From Ktedonobacter robiniae (GTDB lineage: Bacteria > Chloroflexota > Ktedonobacteria > Ktedonobacterales > Ktedonobacteraceae): DNA of 64,000 nt. Below, piece by piece: positions 17,450 to 28,353 of this stretch. A program made the translations under genes and the position numbers. The notes beneath the pieces were generated by a model, which saw nothing but the letters and a program-made list of their open reading frames with translations, did not search any database and was not told the DNA's origin. Where the stretch lies: the NCBI RefSeq assembly GCF_016587375.1, contig NZ_BNJG01000001.1:3850001-3914000 (forward strand). Direction: 5' to 3'. Numbering within the stretch: position 1 is the stretch's first letter; every line of letters begins with the position of its first letter.

Positions 17450-18661
17450 TTAGCGTGTGTACAAAGAATTTTCGTCAATATAGCCGTGGGTAAGGTCGCA
17501 GCCCCAGGCTGTGGCCTCGCCGTTGCCCAGGTGCAGGTCGATGGTAATCAGAACCTCGTCACCAGCCATAGCCGCATGCGCCTGGTCCTGATCGTAATCT
17601 ATCGCCATGCCTTTAGCGGCGATCTGGGTCTCGCCAATAAAGATATCAAAGGCATTCTGGTCAAACTCGCAGCCGCTGGAGCCAGCCGCTGCCGCAATAC
17701 GACCCCAGTTGGGATCGCCACCCGCCAGCGCGCACTGCCAGAGCGGTGACCTGGTCAGGGAGCGTGCCGCCAGGACCGCGTCAGCCTTGTCACGAGCGCC
17801 GCGTACGTAGATGGTTTGCAGCTTGGTCGCGCCCTCGCCATCGCGTGCCATCTCGCGTGCCAGGTAGCGTGTGATATAGCGTAACGCCTGGCGGAAAGTC
17901 TCCGCGTCGGGATGTTGTGCATTGAGTGGGGTATTGCCGGCCAGGCCATTGGCGAAGATCAAACACGTATCGTTGGTCGACATGTCACCATCCACCGAGA
18001 CCATGTTATAGCTATCGTTGACCGCGTCTCGCAACTCCTGTTGCAGCCATGCGCGTTCTACTGCCACGTCGGTAGTCAGGTAGCTCAGCATAGTTGCCAT
18101 ATTGGGGCGAATCATGCCTGCTCCCTTGGTGACGCCACCCAGGCGAACGGCCTGGCCCTCGATCTCGAACTCAAGCGCGAGGCGCTTGGGGCGAGTATCG
18201 GTGGTCATGATCGCCTCGGCAAAGGCGTCGCCGTATTCGGGGCTCAACTCGATCTGTGGGATGCCTGCTTCAAGCTTCTTCATAGGCAATTGGCGTCCAA
18301 TGATGCCTGTTGAGGAGCAGAAGATAAGTTCTGGGGCGAGTCCGAGTTTGGTCGCGGCAAGTTCAGTCATACGATAAGCATTGTGTAAGCCCTGCTCGCC
18401 CGTGGCGCAGTTGGCATTGCCGCTGTTGACGACAACTGCCTGCCCCTGGCCGTCTTGTAAGCGCTCCTGGCAGAGCAAGACGGGCGCTGCGCGCAGGTTG
18501 TGGGTCGTAAAGACACCAGCGACAGTGCAGGGAACATCTGAGACGAGGATCGCAAGGTCCTTAATGCCAGCGTCAGACTTGATACCACAAGCGGTCGTAC
18601 CGGCGCGGAAGCCCTGGGGAGCAGTAACGCAGTGATCAATTTCATGAAATAGTTCTGCCAC
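17450..18661 (-). CDS. argJ: Bifunctional ornithine acetyltransferase/N-acetylglutamate synthase
   Basis: Moves acetyl from N-acetylornithine to glutamate. The 403 residues contain the self-cleavage motif KGAGMIRPNMATML at about residues 178-191, whose threonine is the nucleophile of the mature beta chain, and SVDGDMSTNDT and GDPNWGRIAAAAG of the family. The GTG start at 18661 has GAAGGAG 8 bases upstream. An ATG inside that spacer is out of frame. First gene of an argJ-argD unit behind a T-box leader. Confidence 0.93.
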   Translation of the reverse strand: MAELFHEIDHCVTAPQGFRAGTTACGIKSDAGIKDLAILVSDVPCTVAGVFTTHNLRAAPVLLCQERLQDGQGQAVVVNSGNANCATGEQGLHNAYRMTELAATKLGLAPELIFCSSTGIIGRQLPMKKLEAGIPQIELSPEYGDAFAEAIMTTDTRPKRLALEFEIEGQAVRLGGVTKGAGMIRPNMATMLSYLTTDVAVERAWLQQELRDAVNDSYNMVSVDGDMSTNDTCLIFANGLAGNTPLNAQHPDAETFRQALRYITRYLAREMARDGEGATKLQTIYVRGARDKADAVLAARSLTRSPLWQCALAGGDPNWGRIAAAAGSSGCEFDQNAFDIFIGETQIAAKGMAIDYDQDQAHAAMAGDEVLITIDLHLGNGEATAWGCDLTHGYIDENSLYTR

Positions 18662-18969
18662 GAAAGCATCTCCTTCTACTGAAGAACATTGTTGACCTGA
18701 GATGGGTGCTGTTTGGGCTCCATGCCAGGCCTGAATTCAAGGCTGTCAGAAAAAAGGGGCATAGTTGTCCCTGGGAGGTGTCGACAGCAAGAAATGCGCG
18801 GAGGGCCAGTGTATGAATCCTGGCGTGCAGTCGTGGTCTGGGTAGAATGCGCCTGTGTGTTGTTTCCCACCGTGTGAAACTCCTTCAAATGTGGACTAAC
18901 TTCCTGGAAGGAACTGAGAGCCAATGGCTTTCCTCTGTTGCCCCTTCCGTAAACAGTTGAAGGGACGAG

Positions 18970-19330
18970 AGTAAAAGGAAAGGCTCCTTTTCACACCCGT
19001 GGTGCCACCCTACTTGTCTTTCGCTTCGAAGCGGCAAAAAGCTACGATGGAGAAGCTTCCTGCCCTACGTCGTTGTAGCGAAGATGAAAGACCACTTTTT
19101 CTGGTTCTCTGCTGCGTGGTAACCAGCCACCCAACCTACTTATTCCCTATAACGGAGCCGCATTACCGGCATGATACAGGCAATTTTCTTCGGTCAGCCG
19201 CTCGCGAAGGCGTTCGAGAAGTGCATCTCCGTTCCGAACTTCCACTCTATTTCGGATCGCTGTTGGCCGCTACTTCTGTACTTTTTTCGTTCAGCACGGG
19301 ACAGGCTTGTTGTCTTTATTGACGAACTAC
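18970..19330 (-). promoter_or_regulatory. T-box leader upstream of argJ
   Basis: On the minus strand the T-box core AGTAGGGTGGCACCACGGGTG occupies 19014-18994. A short hairpin follows (AAAAGGA, 5-base loop, TCCTTTT; 18991-18973). The upstream 300 bases hold several stem-forming segments (for example AAGTTCGGAACGGAGATGCAC near 19230), as in a stem I. The specifier was not resolved; arginine is expected. About 310 bases separate the core from the argJ start, unusually far. Confidence 0.82.
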
Positions 19331-19336
19331 TAATTT

Positions 19337-19366
19337 ATGATATCAGGCTGGGATATGTAATGTCAA
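19337..19366 (-). promoter_or_regulatory. Promoter of the argJ T-box transcript
   Basis: On the minus strand TTGACA (19366-19361) and TATCAT (19342-19337), spacer 18, just upstream of the T-box leader. Confidence 0.75.
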
Positions 19367-19419
19367 TGGAAAACGTGTATGTAGGGTTTCGTGTTTTGCA
19401 AATGTCAGCTTTCGCGCCT

Positions 19420-19445
19420 GTGGCTGGGGCGTAAGCCCCAGCCAC
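19420..19445. terminator. Hairpin after ftsH
   Basis: GTGGCTGGGGC, 4-base loop, exact complement; 20 bases beyond the ftsH stop. Confidence 0.65.
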
Positions 19446-19464
19446 CTACTATATGAGAGGTTTG

Positions 19465-21435
<1,971 letters not shown>

Positions 21436-21516
21436 TCAGGCGCCTCTCTCTAGTATGTATCGGAAGATAAGCAATCAACGAACTACCTCTCTACTTCTAT
21501 CGATAAGCAAATGATG

Positions 21517-21714
21517 TTACCGAATATATAATGATTGTCTCTTGTGTGCTTTATTATAACACACACGGTTATTGATCTCGTGCAGTACATCTTTTATAAA
21601 GGCTGTGACTGTGGGTAGTAGTTCTGGCTCGATATACTTTGCCGCCTCTTTTTTGCCTCGGATGGTCGCTACACGAACACCGCTGTGTCCCGCTAGCGCG
21701 CCAATATGGCGCAT
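21517..21714 (-). CDS. Small uncharacterised protein
   Basis: 65 residues, MRHIGALAGHSGVRVATIRG followed by a Lys/Glu-rich helix-like stretch. No family recognised. AAAGGAG is present but 17 bases from the ATG, so the start is uncertain. Lies between comF and ftsH on the same strand. Could be a chance frame. Confidence 0.35.
   Translation of the reverse strand: MRHIGALAGHSGVRVATIRGKKEAAKYIEPELLPTVTAFIKDVLHEINNRVCYNKAHKRQSLYIR
21553..21561 (-). promoter_or_regulatory. Extended -10 element upstream of ftsH
   Basis: Minus strand reads TGTTATAAT; no good -35. It overlaps the end of the small open frame. Confidence 0.4.
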
Positions 21715-21789
21715 TTCGCGATCAGGTATTGCTGCTCCTTTCGTCGCAGGCCGTGGGCTGTGTACGATAGGGAGCGCCCGGTGTGAGGC

Positions 21790-22539
21790 TTATGTCCGGT
21801 GCCAGGCCGAGGCAAGCACCAGTCCAGTGACCGAGTGAGCGCCAGCGGCGAAGAGCGGACGCGCGCATGCATCCAGGGTTGCACCTGTCGTGCAAACATC
21901 ATCAATGATAAGAATTTTACGGTTTGCGACGCCTGGGGTTGCAGCGGTAGAGACATAGAGAAATGCTCCCATCACATTCTGCTGGCGTGACCTGCCTGTA
22001 AGAGAGACCTGGGCCTGCGTTGGTCGCTGGCGAATAAGCTCTTCATTTACAGGAACGCCGGTCAACCGGGAGCAGACACGTGCCAGCAGGAGGGCCTGAT
22101 TGAAGCCACGCAGACGCTGACGTGCCGGATGGAGTGGGACTGGAAGCAAGACATCGGCCTCTAGTTGAAAGCGTTGATACGTCTGGGCCAGTAAGGTGCC
22201 CAGGTGCTCGGCCAGGCGTGTCTCTCCATTATACTTTAGCGTTTTGATGCAGGCGCGCAGTGGACCAGCATAGGGGCCAAAGGCATAAATGTCATGCATA
22301 TGTCCCCGGGGTGGATAGAGCAGGCAGGCGTTCGGCCCGCCTCGCTGTGTGCAGAGGGGGCAGGGAGGATGTGTTGGTAAGGCCTGGGCCTGAAGCCGGG
22401 CCTGGCAACGTGGGCAGTGAACGTGTCCAGGCTGCTGGCAGGAGGCGCAACGCGGAGGAAAGAGCAAATCCAGCCCCTCTTGCCCAAGCGTCTTCAACAT
22501 CGCAAGCAGGGAAGAAGCATATGAAAAGGGTGCAGGCAT
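21790..22539 (-). CDS. comF: ComF-family amidophosphoribosyltransferase-like protein
   Basis: Probable DNA-uptake or DNA-metabolism protein. The N-terminal zinc finger is CASCQQPGHVHCPRC with a second pair near CPLC. The C-terminal phosphoribosyltransferase domain contains LPVPLHPARQRLRGFNQAL and the PRPP loop ILIIDDVCTTGAT. Length of 249 is usual. Confidence 0.88.
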   Translation of the reverse strand: MPAPFSYASSLLAMLKTLGQEGLDLLFPPRCASCQQPGHVHCPRCQARLQAQALPTHPPCPLCTQRGGPNACLLYPPRGHMHDIYAFGPYAGPLRACIKTLKYNGETRLAEHLGTLLAQTYQRFQLEADVLLPVPLHPARQRLRGFNQALLLARVCSRLTGVPVNEELIRQRPTQAQVSLTGRSRQQNVMGAFLYVSTAATPGVANRKILIIDDVCTTGATLDACARPLFAAGAHSVTGLVLASAWHRT

Positions 22540-22703
22540 CGTATTCCACCTCCAACATCCAATACCATCATCTTTTTTTAATCAAAATGTCTTTTGGGAC
22601 TCTCTTTTATTACAGTACTATGTATTCGACGAAGAATGAGCTCAGTTTTCGCTGATCGCTATGGTAAAAGAGGAATGCTATCTATGCTCTAAGGAGGAAT
22701 CAC

Positions 22704-22892
22704 GTGAGGTACGCTGTGACGTATCGTCTCACTCATCCAGCTTACTTTCCTACGACCTCGATGGCGCAGATCGAGGCACATACGCATGCCGAATTAGAGC
22801 GTAAACTTGCCAAAATCGTTTCCAAGTGGAAAGGGCTGGGATATAAGATTCGTGTGATGGGCGTGCGGCAGGAAGTGAATTTAAATAAATAA
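22704..22892 (+). CDS. Small uncharacterised protein
   Basis: 62 residues starting at GTG with a strong GGAGGAA 5 bases upstream. The sequence MRYAVTYRLTHPAYFPTTSM continues into a charged helix (HAELERKLAKIVSKWKGLGY) and a beta-like tail. No family recognised. The stop codon lies inside the long hairpin shared with lysS. The ribosome site and clean boundaries make it likely to be real. Confidence 0.65.
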   Translation: MRYAVTYRLTHPAYFPTTSMAQIEAHTHAELERKLAKIVSKWKGLGYKIRVMGVRQEVNLNK

Positions 22893-22950
22893 GATGGTGC
22901 TGGCTGGTCGCCGCAGGCGACCAGCCAGCACCATCTTATTTATTTAAATT
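22878..22950. terminator. Bidirectional hairpin overlapping two stop codons
   Basis: AATTTAAATAAATAAGATGG... with a complementary arm of about 35 bases around GCAG-type loop. The stop codon of the 62-residue gene lies in the left arm and that of lysS in the right arm. A/T-rich flanks give U-runs on both strands. Confidence 0.85.
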
Positions 22951-24434
22951 TCAGTTATCTGCTCTTCCGCCGTTTTGCGCATGGTGGGGAAGAGAATAAC
23001 GTCGCGAATGGACTCCTGGTCTGCCATGAGCATGGCGAGGCGGTCAACGCCGATGCCGACACCGCCCGTGGGAGGCATGCCGATCTCAAGCGCCTCCAGG
23101 AAGTCTTCGTCCAGTACCTGGGCCTCCTCGTCGCCCTGGCTCTTCTGCTTCATTTGATCTTCAAAGCGCGCGCGCTGATCCAGGGGATCATTGAGCTCTG
23201 TGAAGGAGTTGCCAGTCTCCAGACCGCCGATGAATGGCTGGAAGCGCTCCACCAGACCGCTATGGGTGCGGTGGCGTTTGGTGAGCGGTGAGACATCCAG
23301 TGGATAGTCAATCAAGAAGATGGCCTGTTTTAGTTCTGGAATGCCCTTACGGAACATCTCGCCTTTCAGATCATCGATGAGGCGACCCCGGCCCAGTTTG
23401 GGATCCACGATATAGCCTTTTGCGTGCATCTCGGCGGCCAGGCTCTCGCGGTCGGGGAAGGCATTGACGTCGATGCCTGTGTATTTGTGGATGGCCTCTA
23501 GCAGGGGAATGCGTGGCCAGGGGGGCGTCAGGTTGATCTCGGTTCCCTGGTAGATGACGCGGGTTGTACCCTTTACCTCTTGCGCGATGTAGGCAATCAT
23601 CTCCTCTACCAGTTTCATCATATCGTTGTAGTCCGCGTAGGCCTGGTAGCACTCCATCATGGTGAATTCGGGGTTATGGCTGCGATCAATACCCTCATTG
23701 CGGAAGTTGCGCCCGATCTCATAGACGCGCTCAAAGCCACCTACGATCAGGCGTTTGAGGTAGAGTTCAACTGCGATACGCAGGTAGAGGTCGCGGTCAA
23801 GCGTGTTGTGATGCGTGATAAATGGGCGAGCCGTGGCGCCACCATAGAGGGGCTGTAAGATTGGCGTCTCAAACTCCAGGTAGCCCTGGCTCTCCAGGAA
23901 GCGGCGCATGGCGCTGATTACCCGGCTACGGGTCTCGAAGACCGTTTTGACCTCCTCGCCATTGGCGATGAGATCGAGATAGCGTTTGCGCTGGCGAAGC
24001 TCTTTGTCTTCAAGCCCATGATATTTCTCTGGCAAAGGTCGCAAACCCTTGCCAATGACGCGCCAGCCTTTCACATGGAGGGTGCGCTCTCCGGTGCGCG
24101 TCACAAAGAGGAAGCCTCGTGCTTCGATAAAATCGCCCAGGTCAAGCAGTTTAAGAACGCGATAGCTCTCCTCACCCAGGTCGTTAATGCGGAAGTAGAC
24201 CTGGATTGCGCCGGTGCCATCCTCAATCTTAGCGAAGGCGGCTTTTCCCATTTCGCGTAGGAGGCGCACGCGACCGACGAGGGCGAAATCTCCCTCGGGT
24301 CCAGCGTACTGGTCAAAGTGAGTGAGCACATTTTCAATGGTATGGGTACGCTCTACGCTATTGGGGTAGGGGTCGATGCCCTGCTCCCGTAAGGCGTTGA
24401 GGCGTTGGATGCGTATCTCCCTTTCTTCTGGCAT
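22944..24434 (-). CDS. lysS: Lysyl-tRNA synthetase, class II
   Basis: 496 residues from MPEEREIRIQRLNALREQG. OB-fold anticodon domain first, then class II motif 1 to 3: RFLESQGYLEFETPILQP, YEIGRNFRNEGIDRSHNPEF followed by TMMECYQAYADY, and GMPPTGGVGIGVDRL. The ATG at 24434 is chosen because AAAGAAGAAAG precedes it. The open frame runs upstream to 24719 but those 95 residues translate the dispersed repeat and resemble no LysRS. Confidence 0.95.
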   Translation of the reverse strand: MPEEREIRIQRLNALREQGIDPYPNSVERTHTIENVLTHFDQYAGPEGDFALVGRVRLLREMGKAAFAKIEDGTGAIQVYFRINDLGEESYRVLKLLDLGDFIEARGFLFVTRTGERTLHVKGWRVIGKGLRPLPEKYHGLEDKELRQRKRYLDLIANGEEVKTVFETRSRVISAMRRFLESQGYLEFETPILQPLYGGATARPFITHHNTLDRDLYLRIAVELYLKRLIVGGFERVYEIGRNFRNEGIDRSHNPEFTMMECYQAYADYNDMMKLVEEMIAYIAQEVKGTTRVIYQGTEINLTPPWPRIPLLEAIHKYTGIDVNAFPDRESLAAEMHAKGYIVDPKLGRGRLIDDLKGEMFRKGIPELKQAIFLIDYPLDVSPLTKRHRTHSGLVERFQPFIGGLETGNSFTELNDPLDQRARFEDQMKQKSQGDEEAQVLDEDFLEALEIGMPPTGGVGIGVDRLAMLMADQESIRDVILFPTMRKTAEEQITEI

Positions 24435-24464
24435 GCTTTCTTCTTTCCCTTCAACATCTTCTGA

Positions 24465-24541
24465 TCCGAAAACCCTGAGCGCGCGTGTCCCCGAATGGGG
24501 GAAGCGCTCGTCACGCCAGTGACGTCGGGTTTCGGAATAAG
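24465..24541 (-). repeat. Dispersed repeat copy 3, upstream of lysS
   Basis: Minus-strand reading TTCCGAAACCC ... AGCGCTTCCCCCATTCGGGG ... CGCTCAGGGTTTTCGGA. Opposite in orientation to copy 4. Confidence 0.85.
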
Positions 24542-24675
24542 ATCCATAGTATTCCAGTGTGTATCGGCGGCATGCTTGCTCCACACAGCCATTATAGCGC
24601 GCATAGGCGATCATCTGAGGATAAGGTCGATGTGTGAGAGCGAGGCATGGATAGCTCGAGGTGCTGACCTTCTTA
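24542..24675. other. Spacer between inverted repeat copies
   Basis: 134 bases between repeat copies 3 and 4, which face opposite ways. No gene or clear promoter seen; the lysS promoter may lie here. Confidence 0.4.
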
Positions 24676-24768
24676 GACGAAAACCAACCCCCATTTGGGA
24701 GCACGGCGGTGCCACTCACATGGCTAGCGCTTCCCCCATTCGGGATAAGCGCGCTCAGGTTTTCGAAA
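24676..24768 (+). repeat. Dispersed repeat copy 4 (long form)
   Basis: GACGAAAACCAACCCCC, ATGGCTAGCGCTTCCCCC, GCGCTCAGGTTTTCGAAAG. Inverted relative to copy 3, about 135 bases away. Confidence 0.85.
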
Positions 24769-24856
24769 GGTAGTAAATCTCGTGTATTGTATCATTGTTT
24801 GTTGTTACTGAATAGTCAATACCCCATGCATAAATGCAGAGGCTTGCCCACATCCG

Positions 24857-26005
24857 TTAGGATTGGGCTTCAGGGCTGATTGACAGCAGCCCACTACCCC
24901 GGAAGGCAGTATAGCGGTTGCGGATGTTTACCGCCGCATTGACGTCAGCATGGTCCGTGTGACCACAGTGAGGACAGGTAAAGGCGTGACGCTTACGCAC
25001 ACCACGCAAACCACAATGAGAGCAATTCTTGCTCGTATAGGCAGGGTTGACCTTAGTGACACTCAGCCCACTTTCCTGGGCTTTGTTTTCCACGCAGGTG
25101 CGGATGAGATGTCGTTGCCAGAGGCTCATTCGACGTCTGAGTGCCTTGCCTCTGAGCTTGCCCTTTTCCGGTTTGGGCAGATGCAGGTCTTCAAAGACAA
25201 GCACTGCATTCTTAGGGGCAAAGGTCACTAGTTGCTTAGCTGTTTGTTGGGCAAAGGTGCGTGTGCGGTTGCGTTGTTTGCGACCAAGCCGTTTGAGAAG
25301 ACGTCGGATGCTTCGTGTATCCTTCTTCTCTGCCTTACGGGTCGCATGTTTGCGCTGGAGACGCGCGCGGGTCTTGGCCGTACGACGATTCTTGACTTTG
25401 ACGTCTTTCCCGCTCACGAAGAGTGTCTGACCATCAGGATCGACAGCAACGAGTGCATTTGTCTCATTGAGGTCAATGCCTACTGGGAGAATACCTTGAG
25501 GTTCTGGAACGTCAAGTGTGAGCGTCACACGTCCAATGAGCTTGCCATTGCGCTTGAGAACGGTGAGGCTATCAATCTCAACGGCTTTCTCAAAGATGGT
25601 CTTGAAATCTTGAGGGATGGTGTAAGTGAGATGTTTTCGTCCTGCGATGGTCCAGATAGAGAGGGAGCCATCCTTGCGAAAATCAGCATCACGCCCGCGC
25701 TTCCCAACCAAGAACAAAGCGCGTGCTTTCTTGAAGAGGAAAGGGCGTTGTGCAGGTTTCTTGTTGGCTTTGGCACTGGCATAAGCAGCGGAGACAAGGC
25801 GAATAGCGGAGATCGTCATTTGTGCAGAAAGCGAACCTTTGGCGTTGTGATAGCAAGCTCGTTGCAAGGCAAGAGCCCCAAGAGGCTTCCCACCATTGAA
25901 ACACGGTTCAGAGAGGAAATGTTGTACCTCTCGAAACACGTCAATGGTGCGCTCAAGGTCGCTATCAGGCTCTATAACAATGGTGATAGTTCGTTGTATC
26001 TGCAT
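24857..26005 (-). CDS. tnpB: TnpB RNA-guided nuclease of an IS605-type element
   Basis: 382 residues. RuvC catalytic residues visible: Asp in VGIDLNETNALVA, Glu in LVFEDLHLP, Asp in HADVNAAVNIRNR. The zinc finger is CSHCGLRG then CPHCG. No TnpA partner is adjacent, so this is a stand-alone tnpB. In this family the gene's 3' end and right-end DNA encode the guide (omega) RNA; the candidate stretch is the stop codon region to about 24790 on this strand. Appears intact. Confidence 0.92.
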   Translation of the reverse strand: MQIQRTITIVIEPDSDLERTIDVFREVQHFLSEPCFNGGKPLGALALQRACYHNAKGSLSAQMTISAIRLVSAAYASAKANKKPAQRPFLFKKARALFLVGKRGRDADFRKDGSLSIWTIAGRKHLTYTIPQDFKTIFEKAVEIDSLTVLKRNGKLIGRVTLTLDVPEPQGILPVGIDLNETNALVAVDPDGQTLFVSGKDVKVKNRRTAKTRARLQRKHATRKAEKKDTRSIRRLLKRLGRKQRNRTRTFAQQTAKQLVTFAPKNAVLVFEDLHLPKPEKGKLRGKALRRRMSLWQRHLIRTCVENKAQESGLSVTKVNPAYTSKNCSHCGLRGVRKRHAFTCPHCGHTDHADVNAAVNIRNRYTAFRGSGLLSISPEAQS

Positions 26006-26119
26006 ACCTACATTTTACCACTAACCTGTAGTATTGTCAATTCTATGTGTGGTATATGTGGCAATTCCTCCCTCCTGCTAAAGCCGAGGGCACCCTTGCC
26101 ACAGTCATAGTGGAAGCAG

Positions 26120-26190
26120 AAAAAAATCCCTTGAGGACTCGTATAGAAATGTTGCACGAGCCATCAAGGGATGAGCAATTTTTTTTAGGG
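26120..26190 (-). terminator. Terminator after greA
   Basis: AATCCCTTGA...TCAAGGGAT stem with an inner CTCGT/ACGAG pair and A/T runs on both sides, 60 bases past the greA stop. Reads as an intrinsic terminator on the minus strand. Confidence 0.7.
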
Positions 26191-26250
26191 GATAACCAGG
26201 GGCTAATCTGGGTTTATCATTGTATGATGGTTGGGGTGGAGCGTGAAGCT

Positions 26251-26715
26251 TTATTCAATGCGCGAAATTGTGTACTCTTTGACCCCGCCTGGCGTTGAGA
26301 CAATGACATGATCGCCGGCCTTGTGCCCGAGCAATGCTCTTCCGACGGGCGACTCGTTAGAAATACGCCCGGCACTGGGACTGGCTTCAAAGGCGCCGAC
26401 GATGGTATAGCAGTAATCGCGTCCTTCACTCGATCTCAGATGGACGATTGAGCCGAGGGAGACTTCATCGGTGCGTGCATTGTTGATGAGCTTGGCCCTG
26501 GTGACCAGGTGTTCTAGCTCCAGGATGCGTGATTCCAGCAGCGCCTGCTCTTTTTTGGCATCATCATAAGCCGCGTTGTCGATGACATCGCCAGATTCCT
26601 TGGCATCGTGAAGGTACTGTGCAACCTTTGCACGGCCCTCGGTGCGCAAATTTTCCAACTGGCTCAAAGCACGCTGTAGACCATCATTTGTGAGGAATAC
26701 GTCCTGTGTCTCCAT
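26251..26715 (-). CDS. greA: Transcription elongation factor GreA
   Basis: Rescues backtracked RNA polymerase by stimulating cleavage of the transcript end. The 154 residues start with the coiled-coil (LTNDGLQRALSQLENLRTEG ... GDVIDNAAYDDAKKEQALLE with acidic tip residues) and end with the FKBP-like domain (ESPVGRALLGHKAGDHVIV). Lies 74 bases after birA on the same strand. Confidence 0.93.
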   Translation of the reverse strand: METQDVFLTNDGLQRALSQLENLRTEGRAKVAQYLHDAKESGDVIDNAAYDDAKKEQALLESRILELEHLVTRAKLINNARTDEVSLGSIVHLRSSEGRDYCYTIVGAFEASPSAGRISNESPVGRALLGHKAGDHVIVSTPGGVKEYTISRIE

Positions 26716-26789
26716 CTTTTTTTCCCCTCATGTCTACGGTTAAGGAACTCCCTTAACCAGGTATCAGCACTCATCTGGAAGTGTATATC

Positions 26790-27689
26790 CTACATCTCCC
26801 CAGCTAATGCTGACCAGTTCACCCGAATGACTGCGAAGCAACAGAGCTCCCCGTCATCCACGTCCTCAGCAACGCCGCTGAGGGTACGATCTCCCTGGCG
26901 TACCGTTATGGTACGTCCCAGGGTTGACAACTGGCTACGCCAGGTCTCGCGTAGCAGTTGAGCCATAGACAGTTGAGAGCCCACGGTATCTCTCTCCTCT
27001 TGAAGGGGGAGATAGTAGCGCTCAATAGCGTGAAGCATGGCCGCAATGAGCCGTTCTCGGCTCACCGGGTAACCACATGCCTCTTCCAATGTGGTAGCTC
27101 GCGCAACTGTCTTGCCTGCTGGCTGCTCGCTCTCCTGAGCGTTTTGAACGGAGCTTGCGCTCTGTTCACGATGGACATCTATCAGGTGTGCAATGGGATC
27201 GATGTGACCCTTCACATTGACACCTATCCCGATGACGGCAACCAGGTGACCAGATTGATCATGGCTGGTCTCGATGAGAATGCCAGCAACTTTTTGGTCG
27301 CCAATCAGAACATCGTTTGGCCATTTGATGGTAGCTTGTATGTTGCAGGTAGCCTGAATCGCTTCAACCAGCGCCAGGGGGGCCAGCATCATGAGCAAGT
27401 AGGGTGGAAAGTGCGGGCGGAGGATGGTAGAGGAGAGAATGTTACATCCCTCGACATCTACCCAGCTACGACCGAGGCGACCTCTGCCAGCAGTTTGTTG
27501 TTCCGTGAGAACTACTGTGCCTTCTGCTATCCCTTCACGGGCAAATTGCATTGCCCTTGTATTGGTTGAATCAATAACGGGTATATAGATTACGTGATCG
27601 CCTTTGCCGAAGTTGTGAGTCTCTAACAGCCCTTGCAGTGCCTCGAGATTGAGGCGATCAAAAACGGCGTGTGCTTGTTGTCTCTCCAA
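26790..27689 (-). CDS. birA: Biotin-protein ligase without DNA-binding domain
   Basis: Attaches biotin to carboxylase carrier domains. 299 residues with TAGRGRLGRSWVD (biotinyl-AMP loop) and TIKWPNDVLIGDQKVAGIL. The N-terminus goes almost directly into the catalytic domain, so it lacks the helix-turn-helix of repressor-type BirA. A low-complexity insert (about residues 176-200) precedes the C-terminal SH3-like domain. Start is TTG; no strong ribosome site seen. Confidence 0.9.
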   Translation of the reverse strand: MERQQAHAVFDRLNLEALQGLLETHNFGKGDHVIYIPVIDSTNTRAMQFAREGIAEGTVVLTEQQTAGRGRLGRSWVDVEGCNILSSTILRPHFPPYLLMMLAPLALVEAIQATCNIQATIKWPNDVLIGDQKVAGILIETSHDQSGHLVAVIGIGVNVKGHIDPIAHLIDVHREQSASSVQNAQESEQPAGKTVARATTLEEACGYPVSRERLIAAMLHAIERYYLPLQEERDTVGSQLSMAQLLRETWRSQLSTLGRTITVRQGDRTLSGVAEDVDDGELCCFAVIRVNWSALAGEM

Positions 27690-28140
27690 AGTTTCCGCGT
27701 CCGCTTCTCTCTATCTACTTATCTACCTTTGTGTTGACATAACCTTGTGGGTTATTCGACAAGCCCGCTTCTATCGACTGAGCTGTTCCATGTCTCTTGA
27801 CGAGACGGGCTGGGGTAACAACTATAGAGTGTCATCCTACAATGCGAGGGTCTGAGATCCCCCTGCCTTCAAATGAAGGTAAACCAGGCGCGACACGAAG
27901 GTGCCTCTGCGCTAGCAGGAGATGGGGCAGGTAGGTAGAAATGTCGTTTATTCCTGCCAGCGGTTGCTCACAACCCATTTTTCATATACGCTCGAAAAAA
28001 AGAGGAATGCCCATGGGCGATGCCTCTTTCCCTGGGAGGGTGTGTGGACCGTGAACGGTCATATAGCCAGTCGATTTGCTAGTGAATTACACCCACCACC
28101 TCTCGATGGAAAGTATTGTACCAGAGGATTTTAAGCGCTG
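27690..28140 (-). promoter_or_regulatory. Structured birA leader with an internal terminator
   Basis: About 450 bases before birA with no gene. On the minus strand a terminator stands at 28031-27995: AAGAGGCATCGCCCATGGGC, ATTCCTCTTTTTTT. Just upstream is a nested structure, GGGTGT...ACACCC around the perfect hairpin GACCGTTCACGGTC. A terminator inside a 5' leader suggests attenuation by an unidentified RNA element. It matches no riboswitch class I know. Confidence 0.45.
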
Positions 28141-28353
28141 TCAAGATTTTTCTGAAAACTCACTCATAACGAGGATGAGCTTGATTGGCTGAGTCGGCAT
28201 GAGAAGTATGTTTAGTTGCGGCATCCTGATGTGAATTTTTCGTGAATTCAACCGGGCTTTTCTTTACAAGATTTTAACTTAAGCGGATGAGTATAGTAGG
28301 TGCCGTGGTATGCTGAGAAGGAATGGCACCGCGGCATCGAGAAAGGATGAGTT

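Noticed and set aside
16315..17493. 392-codon open frame on the plus strand
   Set aside because: Lies opposite argD; its translation has no family resemblance and mirrors argD codon bias.
25232..26110. 292-codon open frame on the plus strand
   Set aside because: Antisense to tnpB; no ribosome site and no recognisable domain.
27820..27960. TPP riboswitch suggested by CTGAGA on the plus strand
   Set aside because: The other conserved THI blocks are absent and the downstream gene is DUF433.
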